Under the pieces are notes generated by a model. It had not been told where the DNA came from, searched no databases, and saw nothing but the letters and a program-made list of their open reading frames with translations. This document shows, piece by piece, positions 56,512 to 64,000 of a stretch of DNA of 64,000 nucleotides. The stretch is from Dyella_A sp051962475 (GTDB lineage Bacteria; Pseudomonadota; Gammaproteobacteria; Xanthomonadales; Rhodanobacteraceae). Position numbers and translations under genes: made by a program. Location: assembly GCF_051962475.1 (NCBI RefSeq), contig NZ_JBQCCF010000028.1:15001-79000 (forward strand), given 5' to 3'. Numbering within the stretch: position 1 is the stretch's first letter; each line of letters opens with the position of its first letter.

Positions 56512-57030
56512 TTAAGCGGTCCTGCCCGACTCGAACAGAAACCACACGCGCTGCTCGGCTTCGTCGATCCAGTTTTCCAGCAGGCTGGCGGTTGCCACAT
56601 CGTTGTACTCGTCGCACATCGCGTGGGTGGAGCGCATGTACTCAGTGAGGCGCAGATTGTCCTCGCGCAGCTCGGCCAGCATGTCGGCCGGCGTCACGAA
56701 ATCGGCATCATTGTCGGAGAGGCGCTGCAACCGCGTCGCGTGCCCGGTGGAGCGCAGGGTGTTGCCGCCGAGCTTACGTACGCGCTCGGCGATGACGTCG
56801 ACCAGCGCAAAGATCTGTATCGACTGGTCGTCCAGCAGCAGGTGGTAGTCGCGGAAGTACGGGCCGGACATGTGCCAGTGGAAGTTCTTGGTTTTCATGT
56901 ACAGCGCCAGCACGTCGGCCAGCAGCGCGTTGAGCCCGGCGGAGATGTCGCGCACTGCCTTCTCGCCCAGGCCCGAGGGCGTGTGCATGGGGCTGGTGCG
57001 TCGCTTCTTGGCGTCTTTCAGGTTTTTCAT
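56512..57030 (-). CDS. dps: DNA-binding ferritin-like protein Dps
   Basis: A 172-residue four-helix mini-ferritin. The ferroxidase residues lie in NFHWHMSGPYFRDYHLLLDDQ (partly quoted; His, Asp, Glu set from paired subunits) and a basic N-terminal tail (MKNLKDAKKRR) that can bind DNA. It binds and oxidises iron with peroxide and protects DNA in stationary phase. AAGGGACGCGCC lies before the ATG. A strong hairpin 57070-57092 separates it from the chloroperoxidase gene. Confidence 0.92.
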   Translation of the reverse strand: MKNLKDAKKRRTSPMHTPSGLGEKAVRDISAGLNALLADVLALYMKTKNFHWHMSGPYFRDYHLLLDDQSIQIFALVDVIAERVRKLGGNTLRSTGHATRLQRLSDNDADFVTPADMLAELREDNLRLTEYMRSTHAMCDEYNDVATASLLENWIDEAEQRVWFLFESGRTA

Positions 57031-57069
57031 GGCGCGTCCCTTGGAGTTGGTCGCAGACTTCGCACCGAA

Positions 57070-57092
57070 AGCGCCCCGAGATTCAGGGCGCT
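57070..57092 (-). terminator. terminator after the chloroperoxidase-like gene
   Basis: AGCGCCC / GGGCGCT stem with a 9-nt loop, followed by TTTCG on the minus strand, 48 bp after the stop at 57141. Together with the 26-bp palindrome at 57103-57128 it should isolate the gene from dps. Confidence 0.55.
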
Positions 57093-57102
57093 CGATGCAT
57101 GC

Positions 57103-57128
57103 GCTGCCGGTCGCCAGCGACCGGCAGC
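57103..57128. repeat. 26-bp perfect palindrome
   Basis: GCTGCCGGTCGC / GCGACCGGCAGC, 12-bp arms separated by CA, between the chloroperoxidase-like gene and dps. Possibly a DNA-bound operator or a second termination hairpin. It is much longer than needed for either. Confidence 0.55.
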
Positions 57129-57140
57129 AGGCGGCGGCGA

Positions 57141-58139
57141 TCAGGCCTTGATGAAGGCCAGCAGATCAGGGTTGATCACTTCCGGGTGGGTGGTGCACAT
57201 GCCGTGCGGGAAGCCCGGGTAGGTCTTCAGCGTGCCGTGCTTGAGCAGCTTCACCGAGAGCTTGGCGGAGTTCTCGATCGGCACGATCTGGTCGTCCTCG
57301 CCGTGCATCACCAGCACCGGCACGTCGATCGCCTTGAGATCCTCGGTGAAGTCGGTTTCGGAGAACGCCTTGATGCACTCGTAGTGGTTCTTGGCGCCGC
57401 CCATCATGCCCTGGCGCCACCAGTTGCGGATCGAGCCCTCCGAGACCTTCGCACCCGGACGGTTGAAGCCGTAGAACGGGCCGCTGGGCACGTCCAGGAA
57501 GAACTGCGCGCGGTTGGCAGCGAGCGCCTGGCGGAAGCCGTCGAACACTTCCAGCGGCAGGCCACCCGGGTAGGCGGCGGTCTTGAGCATGATCGGCGGC
57601 ACCGCGCCAATCAGCACCGCCTTGGCCACGCGGCCCTTGCCGTACTTGGCCACGTAGCGGGCCACTTCGCCGCCACCGGTGGAGTGGCCGATGTGCACGG
57701 CGTTCTTCAGATCCAGGTGCTGGGCCAGCGCCGCTACGTCGGCCGCGTAGGTGTCCATCTCGTTGCCGTCGGAGGTCTGGGTGGATCGACCGTGGCCGCG
57801 ACGGTCGTGCGCGATGACGCGGTAGCCGTGCGACAGGAAGAACAGCATCTGCGCGTCCCAGTCGTCGGCGCTCAGCGGCCACCCATGGTGGAAGACGATC
57901 GGCTGACCGGTGCCCCAGTCCTTGTAATAGATCTGGGTGCCGTCCTTCGTGGTGATGTATGACATTGCGTGTTCTCCATGCGCGGGGGGATGAGCGTGCG
58001 AAGCGGGCGCGTGCCCGGATGAGGTGGTGGCGGCGCCGAGCAGCGGCCAGGCGGCGCCCGCTGCCGCGACGGTGGCGCCGGCAAGCAGCACGCGCCGACG
58101 CGCGGCGTCGACGTCTTCGGGTTGCGGTGGCTGGGTCAC
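57141..58139 (-). CDS. TAT-exported non-heme chloroperoxidase-like alpha/beta hydrolase
   Basis: A 332-residue enzyme. The N-terminal 60 residues hold a twin-arginine signal (AARRRVLLAGATVAAAG) and a His-rich linker; from residue 60 the protein matches chloroperoxidase-type hydrolases that are normally cytoplasmic: KDWGTGQPIVFHHGWPLSADDW (in part), nucleophile Ser in GHSTGGGEV, DRRGHGRS and a final His in GFPHGM. The start is a GTG with AGGAGC 6 nt upstream. It may act on peroxycarboxylic acids; halogenation is a side reaction. Confidence 0.8.
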   Translation of the reverse strand: MTQPPQPEDVDAARRRVLLAGATVAAAGAAWPLLGAATTSSGHAPASHAHPPAHGEHAMSYITTKDGTQIYYKDWGTGQPIVFHHGWPLSADDWDAQMLFFLSHGYRVIAHDRRGHGRSTQTSDGNEMDTYAADVAALAQHLDLKNAVHIGHSTGGGEVARYVAKYGKGRVAKAVLIGAVPPIMLKTAAYPGGLPLEVFDGFRQALAANRAQFFLDVPSGPFYGFNRPGAKVSEGSIRNWWRQGMMGGAKNHYECIKAFSETDFTEDLKAIDVPVLVMHGEDDQIVPIENSAKLSVKLLKHGTLKTYPGFPHGMCTTHPEVINPDLLAFIKA

Positions 58140-58267
58140 GGCCTTGCTCCTGACGAAAACGCGAGGCCCGACGTCGAGGGTTCGGCGGTCGGGGCACACA
58201 CGGACATCGCGTGGGCAGCTGCCCGATGCTTGTGCTGGCCGGCTGAAATTACCCCCGCTGCGTTACC

Positions 58268-58289
58268 GCGCACTTGCACGAAAGTGCGC
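58268..58289. promoter_or_regulatory. inverted repeat upstream of the chloroperoxidase-like gene
   Basis: GCGCACTT / AAGTGCGC, perfect 8-bp arms with a 6-nt loop, between the regulator stop and the hydrolase start. No T-tract. A candidate operator or 3' hairpin of the regulator mRNA; the arms share CACTT/AAGTG with the CACTC palindromes near 62.1-62.6 kb. Confidence 0.4.
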
Positions 58290-58325
58290 AATTGAAGCGA
58301 TGTGCCCGCGGACGAACCGCCGTGG

Positions 58326-58958
58326 TCAGGGGCTGATGATGCCGCGGCGGATCGCGATGGTGACGGCGTGGGTGCGGTCCTTTGCGCCGAGCTTGGCCAG
58401 GATGTTCTTCATGTGCGCCTTGACCGTCTCCTCGGAGATCGCCAGCAGTCCGGCCACAACCTTGTTCGAGTTGCCGCTCGCTACGCAGCCGAGCACGGCG
58501 ATCTCGCGCACGGTCAGTGCATCATCCAGCGCGTAGGTGGCGATCTCGTTGGCCACTTCCGGCGGGATGCAGCGGCGGCCCTCGCCGAGTTGGCGGATGG
58601 TGTCAATGAGTTCCTTGCGCAACGCGCTCTTGAGCATGTAGCCCTGCGCCCCGGCCTTCAGCGCCTGCACCGCTCGCGCGTCACCCTTGTAGGTGGTGAG
58701 CACCAGGATCCGCGCCTCGGGGAACTCGCGCCGGATGATGGTGATCGCCTCGATGCCGCTCATGCGCGGCATCTGCAGGTCCATCAGCACGATGTCCGGG
58801 CGGTGGGTGCGGTACTGCTCCACGGCTTCGTAGCCGTCGCAGGCCTCGGCGACGAGCTGCATGTCATCACGGCCTTCGATGACCGCCGCGATGCCTTCGC
58901 GGAGCATCGGGTGGTCGTCGACCACCATCAGACGGATCGGCAGATGCAGGGCGTTCAC
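58326..58958 (-). CDS. NarL/LuxR-type response regulator
   Basis: A 210-residue regulator: receiver domain with Asp14/Asp15, phospho-acceptor Asp60 (VLMDLQMPR), Lys110, and a C-terminal LuxR-type HTH (LTVREIAVLGCVASGNSNKVV in part; TVKAHMKNILAKL). The GTG start overlaps the kinase stop (GTGA) and lies after GGAGGAAGG, so it is translationally coupled to sensor kinase 2. It is thus the cognate partner of that kinase and possibly also serves the orphan kinase upstream. Confidence 0.9.
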   Translation of the reverse strand: MNALHLPIRLMVVDDHPMLREGIAAVIEGRDDMQLVAEACDGYEAVEQYRTHRPDIVLMDLQMPRMSGIEAITIIRREFPEARILVLTTYKGDARAVQALKAGAQGYMLKSALRKELIDTIRQLGEGRRCIPPEVANEIATYALDDALTVREIAVLGCVASGNSNKVVAGLLAISEETVKAHMKNILAKLGAKDRTHAVTIAIRRGIISP

Positions 58959-61900
58959 GCGTACCTTCCTCCACTGACGAGCTGGCGCAGCCGGGCCATC
59001 CACGAGGGCCGCCTGCCGCCGTAGGCGATGGCGGCGGGGAGCCGGATGTCGACCTCGGTACCGGTGTCGGCACGACTCCAGATGTCGAACGAGGCGCCGA
59101 CGCGCTCGGCGCGTTCGCGCATGCCCGCCAGACCCCAGTGGCCGGGCTTGCCGCCCGCGTCGAGCACGGTGTCGTCGATGCCCTTGCCGTTGTCGCGTAC
59201 GCGCAGCCGCAACTCGTCCAGGCGGTAGTCTAGCTCCACCTCGATGCGGTCGGCCTGCGCATGTTGCACCGCGTTGACGGTGGCCTCGTAGCCGATCCGG
59301 TACAGCTCTTCGCGGACCATCGGATCGAGCGTGCTCACCGCGCCCTCCACGATGACCCCGAAGCGCTGCGGATCGCCGCCGAGCAGTTCCTCGCCCAGCA
59401 TGGCGAACGCACCGGACAGGTCCCGCACCGTGTCGGCCGAGGCGCGCAGGCCATTCACACGGTCCCTGCCCTCCACCAGCACGTCATCGGCGCGGTCGAG
59501 GGTGCGATCGATCATTGCCCGCACCGGATCGCCCGGCGGAATGCGCTCGGCCACCGCCTGGAACCGCAGCACCAACCCCTGCGTTGCCTGCAACAAAGTG
59601 TCGTGCAGCTCGCGGGCGATGCGCTCGCGCTCGGCGTGGCGCTCCTCCAGGCGCAGGTGCACGCGGATCGCTGCCTGGCGCAGCCGCAGCAGACACATCC
59701 CGAAGATCGCGGCCAGCCCCATCAGGATGCTCAGGCCCAGAAACCAGCGCGTCTGATAGAACAGCGGCGGAATGAAGAACGTTACGCCGGCGCCCTCGCG
59801 GTTCCACACGCCGTCGTCGTTGGAGGCGATCACCTGGAACCGGTAATGGCCGGGCGCGAGGTTGGTGTAGAACGCCTCGCGCCGGTTGCCCGCGTCCTGC
59901 CACTGGTCGTCCACTCCGTCAAGCCGATACCGGAAGCGCACGCGCTCGGGCACGCTCAGGCTGGTAGCGGTATAGCGGATGCGCAGGTTGCCGGTCTGCT
60001 TCGGCAGCCGGATGTCGCCGGCGACCGGGTAGTGCCGCCCGTCCGCGACCAGCGCGCGAATGATCACCGGCGGTGCGAGGCGGTTGTGATGGATGCGCGC
60101 CGGATCGATGCTCGACACGCCCTGATTGGTGGCGAACCACAGTCGGCCATCGGCGTCGCGACCCGCCGTGGACGACACGCTCGCCTGCAGCGCGACGCCC
60201 TTGAGACCATCCTGGGTGTCGAACAGGCGGTACTCCACGCGATGCTGCGGATCGTTGAGGGCGCGGTCGAGCTCCTCGTCGGCGATGCGCACGATGCCGG
60301 TGCTGGTGTTGATCCACAGTTGCCCATCGGGGGCGCGCACGATGCCTGAGATGCCGCGCAGTGCGCCAACGCGATCCTGGGAGAGCGTGGCGATGCGTCC
60401 GTCGCGAAGGCGCGCCAGGCCGGTGTCGCCGCCGATCAGTATCTCGTCCGCTGCGGTAGTGATCGCGGTGACCGCCCCCACGTCCAGGCCCTCGGCCACG
60501 CCGAAGCGCTGCACTTGCATGCCCCGTGCAACCACCAGCGTGCTGCCCGTGTATCCGGCCAGCAGGCTGCCGTCCTGCCCCGCCGCCAGCGCCAACGGTG
60601 CGCCTGATACGACCGCCTTGTCAGCGCGCCAGGCGGTCCAGGCACCGTTGGCGTAGCGGTAGATGCCGTGACGGGAAAAGCTCACCCACAGCGCACCGTT
60701 GCGGTCGCCGGTCATGGACTCGATGCTCCACACGTCCACGCCTTGCGGAAGCGCAACGGGCTCGGGTCGACCGTCGCGTATCCGCTGCAGGCCGTCACCG
60801 GAGAAGAACCACACATCCCCGCTTGGCGTAGCGACCATGGCGCCCGGGTCCGGCAGCCCGCGCAGCATCGCCACCGGCTCACCGTGCTCGATGCGATACA
60901 GCACGCCGCCGTAGCCGAGCCACACGGTGCCAGCCGAAGAGATCGAAAGGGCATAGTGCGCCACCGGGGTGAGCCCTACCCCTTCGATCGAAACCGCATT
61001 GCTGGGGCGAAAGCTGTTCAGCCCGAGGTTGGTGCCCGCCCAGACGTTGCCTTCGCGGTCCTCGAACAGCGGGATGGCGATGTCCGAACTCAGCCCGTCG
61101 CCCTGGCGATAGCGGCGCGCGATGTCCGCTTGCTGCAGCGGGCGGCCGCTGGCGATTCGTGCGGGCTCGCGCACCCGGTAGACGCCCCCTTCGCGAGCAT
61201 CAGTCCCCCACAGCTGGCCGTGCCGGTCGAACAACAGTCGCTTGGCCGCAGCGAAACCGGTAGCGGGCAGCGATGCCTGATCGACGGCACACATGTGCCT
61301 GGCATCGAGACCGGGCAAAGCACGCGTGCCATGCAGTGCATCGGAGAGCCACACCGTGCCGTCCGGCGCCTGTGCCAGCACGGCCGAGCGCCCCACCGCG
61401 ATACCCGTCTGCTGGAACTGTGTGCCACCGCGGGGCAGGACCAGCAGTTGCGTTCCGCTGGTCACCCACAATGCACCGTCCCGGCCGGCGAGAATCCACG
61501 ACGCCTGGCGCGTGGGGTAACCCATCTCGCGCCCCACTACCTTCCAACGCTGGCCGTCGAAACGCGCCAGGCCGCCGCTGGTGGCGGCCCAGATGCTGCC
61601 GTCATCGCGCACAGCGAACGCCTGCACCATGCCGGCTGGGAAACCCTCTTCCGGGCCGAAGCGGCGCACCACACCATCGCGCATCGCGGCCACGCCGCCG
61701 TTGTAGAACCCGATCCACAGCGTACCGTCAGCGAGCATCTTCAAGGCGGTGATGTTGCTCGACGCAAAGGCGCGATTGCGCGGCGGTACGACCGGATCGA
61801 AGGTCACGCCGTCGAAGCGGTACAGCCCGGTGCCGGTACCCAGCCACAGAAATCCGTCGGCACCCTGGGCAATCGCCCAGATGTCCGCCGGTGCCCCGCG

Positions 61901-62089
61901 CTGCATCGACCACGACGACAGTTGCAGCGAATGCGCCGCGTCGGCCCGGGCATGGCCCGACACGCCCATCGCAAACATCAGCAGCCATGTCGCGAGCAGG
62001 CGCAGCCGACGCGCCTGCGCTCGCGCCAGCCGATGTACTAGGTGAAGCATGCCGGGTCCCGCCGCGCTAAACCTACGGTTTAAGGGCAT
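58955..62089 (-). CDS. beta-propeller Y_Y_Y sensor histidine kinase 2
   Basis: A 1044-residue sensor paralogous to the one at 51052-54096: a signal segment (to about residue 49), propeller repeats (WLGTGTGLYRFDGVTF type, about 60-720), Y_Y_Y domain, a transmembrane helix, HisKA_3 with His829 (ARELHDTLLQ) and HATPase (DNGKGIDD, GLAGMRERA). ATG at 62089 has GGAG near 9 nt upstream; ATG at 62050 is an alternative. It overlaps the response regulator and is divergent from a DoxX-like gene, with a 16-bp palindrome between. Confidence 0.88.
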   Translation of the reverse strand: MPLNRRFSAAGPGMLHLVHRLARAQARRLRLLATWLLMFAMGVSGHARADAAHSLQLSSWSMQRGAPADIWAIAQGADGFLWLGTGTGLYRFDGVTFDPVVPPRNRAFASSNITALKMLADGTLWIGFYNGGVAAMRDGVVRRFGPEEGFPAGMVQAFAVRDDGSIWAATSGGLARFDGQRWKVVGREMGYPTRQASWILAGRDGALWVTSGTQLLVLPRGGTQFQQTGIAVGRSAVLAQAPDGTVWLSDALHGTRALPGLDARHMCAVDQASLPATGFAAAKRLLFDRHGQLWGTDAREGGVYRVREPARIASGRPLQQADIARRYRQGDGLSSDIAIPLFEDREGNVWAGTNLGLNSFRPSNAVSIEGVGLTPVAHYALSISSAGTVWLGYGGVLYRIEHGEPVAMLRGLPDPGAMVATPSGDVWFFSGDGLQRIRDGRPEPVALPQGVDVWSIESMTGDRNGALWVSFSRHGIYRYANGAWTAWRADKAVVSGAPLALAAGQDGSLLAGYTGSTLVVARGMQVQRFGVAEGLDVGAVTAITTAADEILIGGDTGLARLRDGRIATLSQDRVGALRGISGIVRAPDGQLWINTSTGIVRIADEELDRALNDPQHRVEYRLFDTQDGLKGVALQASVSSTAGRDADGRLWFATNQGVSSIDPARIHHNRLAPPVIIRALVADGRHYPVAGDIRLPKQTGNLRIRYTATSLSVPERVRFRYRLDGVDDQWQDAGNRREAFYTNLAPGHYRFQVIASNDDGVWNREGAGVTFFIPPLFYQTRWFLGLSILMGLAAIFGMCLLRLRQAAIRVHLRLEERHAERERIARELHDTLLQATQGLVLRFQAVAERIPPGDPVRAMIDRTLDRADDVLVEGRDRVNGLRASADTVRDLSGAFAMLGEELLGGDPQRFGVIVEGAVSTLDPMVREELYRIGYEATVNAVQHAQADRIEVELDYRLDELRLRVRDNGKGIDDTVLDAGGKPGHWGLAGMRERAERVGASFDIWSRADTGTEVDIRLPAAIAYGGRRPSWMARLRQLVSGGRYA

Positions 62090-62128
62090 CGGCAAAACTC
62101 CGCCTCCCCGGTTTGGGGGATGCACACT

Positions 62129-62144
62129 TCACTCCGCGGAGTGA
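62129..62144. promoter_or_regulatory. perfect 16-bp palindrome in kinase 2 / DoxX-like divergent region
   Basis: TCACTC-CGCG-GAGTGA, perfectly self-complementary, 40 bp upstream of the kinase ATG and 36 bp upstream of the DoxX-like GTG. It shares TCACTC-N4-GAGTG with the palindrome at 62583-62597. Confidence 0.6.
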
Positions 62145-62179
62145 TTCACGCAGGCGATGCGAAAACTAGCCTTGCACCC

Positions 62180-62554
62180 GTGCAACGCCTTTACTCCATG
62201 TTTCCTGCCGGGGGCGCAGGCCTCGGGCTTGCGCTGCTGCGTTGCAGTCTGGCCCTGGCGCTGGCCGGTGTGGTGCCCTCGGCATCGCTGCTGACTTCAC
62301 TGGCGTGGTGGATGCCGGCACTGGCGCTCGCCTGCGGCGCCCTGCTGCTGGGCGTCCTCACGCCGCTGGTGAGTATCGCCGCCGTGGTGAACGCCGCGGT
62401 GACGCTGCTGACCGAGGGGGGCGATCGCTGGGAGCAGAACTTGCTGGTGCTGCTGATGGCCGGCTCGCTCACGCTCATCGGTCCCGGCGCGTACTCGCTG
62501 GATGCGCGCATCTACGGCCGGCACCGCGTGCTTCCGCGCAAGCCTCGCGGTTAG
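62180..62554 (+). CDS. DoxX-like membrane protein
   Basis: A 124-residue protein with four hydrophobic segments. The closing motif GPGAYSLDARIYGRHRV is DoxX-like. A GTG start (VQRLYSMFPAG, after a poor ribosome site) was preferred to an ATG at 62120 that would lie over the palindrome. Function unknown, presumably redox or membrane-stress related as for other DoxX-type proteins. Flanked upstream by kinase 2 (divergent) and downstream by an AraC-type gene. Confidence 0.7.
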   Translation: MQRLYSMFPAGGAGLGLALLRCSLALALAGVVPSASLLTSLAWWMPALALACGALLLGVLTPLVSIAAVVNAAVTLLTEGGDRWEQNLLVLLMAGSLTLIGPGAYSLDARIYGRHRVLPRKPRG

Positions 62555-62559
62555 GTGTG

Positions 62560-62575
62560 TGTCATGCACATGACA
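62560..62575. promoter_or_regulatory. inverted repeat upstream of AraC gene
   Basis: TGTCATG-CA-CATGACA, 7-bp arms, 5 bp after the DoxX-like stop. It adjoins the CACTC palindrome (62581-62600). Either a terminator-like stem (no T-tract) or part of a compound operator. Confidence 0.4.
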
Positions 62576-62580
62576 AACGG

Positions 62581-62600
62581 CATCACTCGATCGAGTGGTG
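62581..62600. promoter_or_regulatory. palindrome with CACTC-N4-GAGTG core
   Basis: CATCACTC-GATC-GAGTGGTG: a 14-bp perfect core (62584-62597) extended by wobble pairs. It repeats the half-sites of the palindrome at 62129-62144 on the other side of the DoxX-like gene and lies about 120 bp upstream of the AraC gene. Confidence 0.55.
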
Positions 62601-62719
62601 TAACGGCTACGAGATCGGGGCTGTTGCATGACCACCGCCACGACCAAGCTTCTCTTCGCCCCGCGACTCGCCCTGGCCGCACCGCCTGCCATCGCGCGAT
62701 CACCAGAAGGAAGCGAGCC

Positions 62720-63166
62720 ATGTCCTCTTTCGATCCCGATGTGCTGCCTTCTCTCGCCTGGAGCGAACTGCGCAATACGTCCTGGCCTGTGCCGCCTGCA
62801 CCGCACCGGGCCGGCGAGCATGGTCTGACTATCACCGCACGCAGTCGGGTGATGCGCTTCATCGAGCAGCACCTGGCCGATCGCATCACGTTGTCCGAGC
62901 TGGCCTCCGTCGCCTGCATGAGCCGCTTCCACTTCGCCCGCATGTTTCGCCTGAGCTTCGGCCAGAGCCCGATGGAGTACGTGCTCACGGCCAAGGTCGA
63001 TCTCGCCAAGCAGCTGCTCCTTGCCGGCAGCCACTCCATCGCCTACGTCGCCGCGATGCTGGGCTTCGCCGACCAGAGTCACTTCACTCGCTCGTTCCGT
63101 CGCGTGGCCGGCTGCTCGCCCCGGCAATACGTCGCCGCGCGCAACACCCATCGGCGCTCGGCATGA
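62720..63166 (+). CDS. short AraC-family regulator
   Basis: A 148-residue protein that is mostly the AraC DNA-binding domain: two HTHs (LSELASVACMSRFHFARMFRL in part; IAYVAAMLGFADQSHFTRSFRR in part) preceded by only about 45 unstructured residues. Thus it lacks a ligand-binding domain, like MarA/SoxS-type effectors whose abundance is the signal. AAGGAAG precedes the ATG. The following YcaC-like hydrolase on the same strand may be a target. Confidence 0.83.
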   Translation: MSSFDPDVLPSLAWSELRNTSWPVPPAPHRAGEHGLTITARSRVMRFIEQHLADRITLSELASVACMSRFHFARMFRLSFGQSPMEYVLTAKVDLAKQLLLAGSHSIAYVAAMLGFADQSHFTRSFRRVAGCSPRQYVAARNTHRRSA

Positions 63167-63295
63167 GCGCGACCCTGCGCTGCATCGCGCAAGTCGATGG
63201 CAGCGCCGCCCGCGGTGGCCTGTTCCCCTACCTCACCCACTGATCGGCCCACGCACTGCGTGCCCCGTCCCTCACCACTCCATGGAGAAATCGTC

Positions 63296-63949
63296 ATGGC
63301 CAAGGCCACCCCTGTTCCCGGCAAGACCCTGCTCAGCCCGGGCGACCACACGCTGATCCTGATCGACCATCAGTCGCAGATGGCGTTTGCGACCAAGTCG
63401 ATCGACCCGGTCCTGCTGCGCAACAACGCCGCGCTGGTGGCGAAGTCGGCGGCCGGTTTCGGCGTATCGACCATTCTCACCACGGTGGCGGAGAAGAGCT
63501 TTTCAGGCCCGATCTTCAACGAGATCAGCGAAACCTTCCCCGGTGTGGCGGCGATCGCCCGCACCAGCATGAACACCTGGGAAGACCCACGCATCGCCGA
63601 GCGCGTCAACGCCATCGGCAAGTCACGCATCGTGCTCGCCGGCCTGTGGACCAGTGTGTGCGTCGTGGGTCCGGCGCTTTCGGCGCTGGACCAGGGCTTC
63701 GAGGTGTACGTGATCGCCGACGCCAGCGGCGACATCTCCGACGAGGCGCACGAGCGCGCCATGCAGCGCATGGTGCAGGCTGGCGCGCGGCCGATGACCA
63801 GCCTGCAGTACCTGCTGGAGCTGCAGCGCGACTGGGCGCGTACCGCCACCTACGAGCTGACCACCAGCATCGCCAAGGTCAACGGCGGCGGCTACGGCCT
63901 GGGCGTGATCTACGCCAAAGCCATGTTCGGTGCCGCCGAAGGTCATTGA
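63296..63949 (+). CDS. YcaC-like isochorismatase-family hydrolase
   Basis: A 217-residue cysteine hydrolase. Catalytic triad residues: Asp in LIDHQSQM (about residue 22), Lys in AEKSFSGP, and Cys in TSVCVVGPALSA (about 118). The length and DASGDISDEAHERAMQRM section are typical of the YcaC group, for which the substrate is unknown. The ATG follows GGAG by about 10 nt. It is followed by a strong terminator. Confidence 0.87.
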   Translation: MAKATPVPGKTLLSPGDHTLILIDHQSQMAFATKSIDPVLLRNNAALVAKSAAGFGVSTILTTVAEKSFSGPIFNEISETFPGVAAIARTSMNTWEDPRIAERVNAIGKSRIVLAGLWTSVCVVGPALSALDQGFEVYVIADASGDISDEAHERAMQRMVQAGARPMTSLQYLLELQRDWARTATYELTTSIAKVNGGGYGLGVIYAKAMFGAAEGH

Positions 63950-63965
63950 GCGTTTGTTAGCCGGC

Positions 63966-63993
63966 GCGGGGGGGTGCTTTGCCCCCGCTTTTT
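63966..63993 (+). terminator. intrinsic terminator after YcaC-like gene
   Basis: GCGGGGG / CCCCCGC stem with a 9-nt loop followed by TTTTT, 17 bp after the stop at 63949. A textbook rho-independent terminator. Confidence 0.9.
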
Positions 63994-64000
63994 GGTGTTA

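Noticed and set aside
57166..58197. 343-residue minus frame inside the chloroperoxidase-like gene
   Set aside because: Arg/Pro/Gly-rich shadow in another frame of the same strand; the other frame has the catalytic motifs.
63163..63243. 26-codon frame overlapping the AraC stop (ATGA)
   Set aside because: The overlap is suggestive of coupling, but there is no ribosome site, family or composition support.

Overview
The window is 64 kb of GC-rich, densely coded chromosome from an aerobic Gram-negative bacterium. Outer-membrane porins, TAT and lipoprotein signals, an alternative complex III with a caa3 oxidase, CysTWA sulfate transport and the many two-component and LysR/AraC regulators suggest a gammaproteobacterium of the Xanthomonadales (Rhodanobacter/Dyella-like). 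That placement is inference from gene content; no rRNA, tRNA, CRISPR array or intact insertion sequence was seen.

Layout. (a) 1-4.8 kb, minus strand: a lipoprotein cut by the window edge, a small DUF2892 membrane protein, sulfide:quinone oxidoreductase with all three catalytic cysteines, a DUF4396 membrane protein, a CPA1 Na+/H+ antiporter and a BrkB/YihY protein. (b) 5.1-17.6 kb, plus strand: a twelve-gene respiratory operon, almost every junction an ATGA/GTGA overlap, encoding ActABCDEF, a 122-residue single-span protein, a Sco copper chaperone and caa3 oxidase subunits II, I, III and IV. SQR and ActABCDEF would pass electrons through quinol and cytochrome c to an A2-type oxidase. (c) 17.6-22 kb: a DUF72 protein, a thioredoxin-reductase-like flavoprotein, a ThDP enzyme, and a deletion scar fusing remnants of an enolase-superfamily gene and a GH15 glucoamylase gene.

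(d) 22-32.6 kb is an accessory stretch: hypothetical proteins, an orphan DUF1778 antitoxin, an RCC1-repeat fragment, an AT-rich palindrome, a DHA2 exporter / alginate-export-type porin / AhpD-like operon with a divergent LysR gene, and a DUF5694 gene with visibly lower GC. (e) 32.6-42 kb: a LysR/NmrA pair, then a sulfur block containing a cysteine-dioxygenase-like cupin, a flavoprotein, sbp-cysT-cysW-cysA and a phosphate-selective-type porin. Strong inverted repeats lie before the cupin, flavoprotein and sbp genes. (f) 42.7-50.8 kb: an SLC45-like sugar transporter, then an overlapping PhyH dioxygenase - Zn alcohol dehydrogenase - esterase - secreted GH13 operon, an LRR protein and an AraC regulator.

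(g) 51-64 kb holds two paralogous giant sensor kinases (beta-propeller, Y_Y_Y, HisKA_3). Each is transcribed divergently from a small DoxX-family membrane protein. Between them lie an MFS exporter, a GNAT protein, Dps, a TAT-exported chloroperoxidase-like hydrolase and the NarL-type regulator that overlaps the second kinase. The window closes with an AraC regulator, a YcaC-like hydrolase and a clear terminator. A shared palindrome, TCACTC-N4-GAGTG, flanks the second DoxX-like gene on both sides. The block reads as a redox/stress-response island built around a duplicated kinase-DoxX module.
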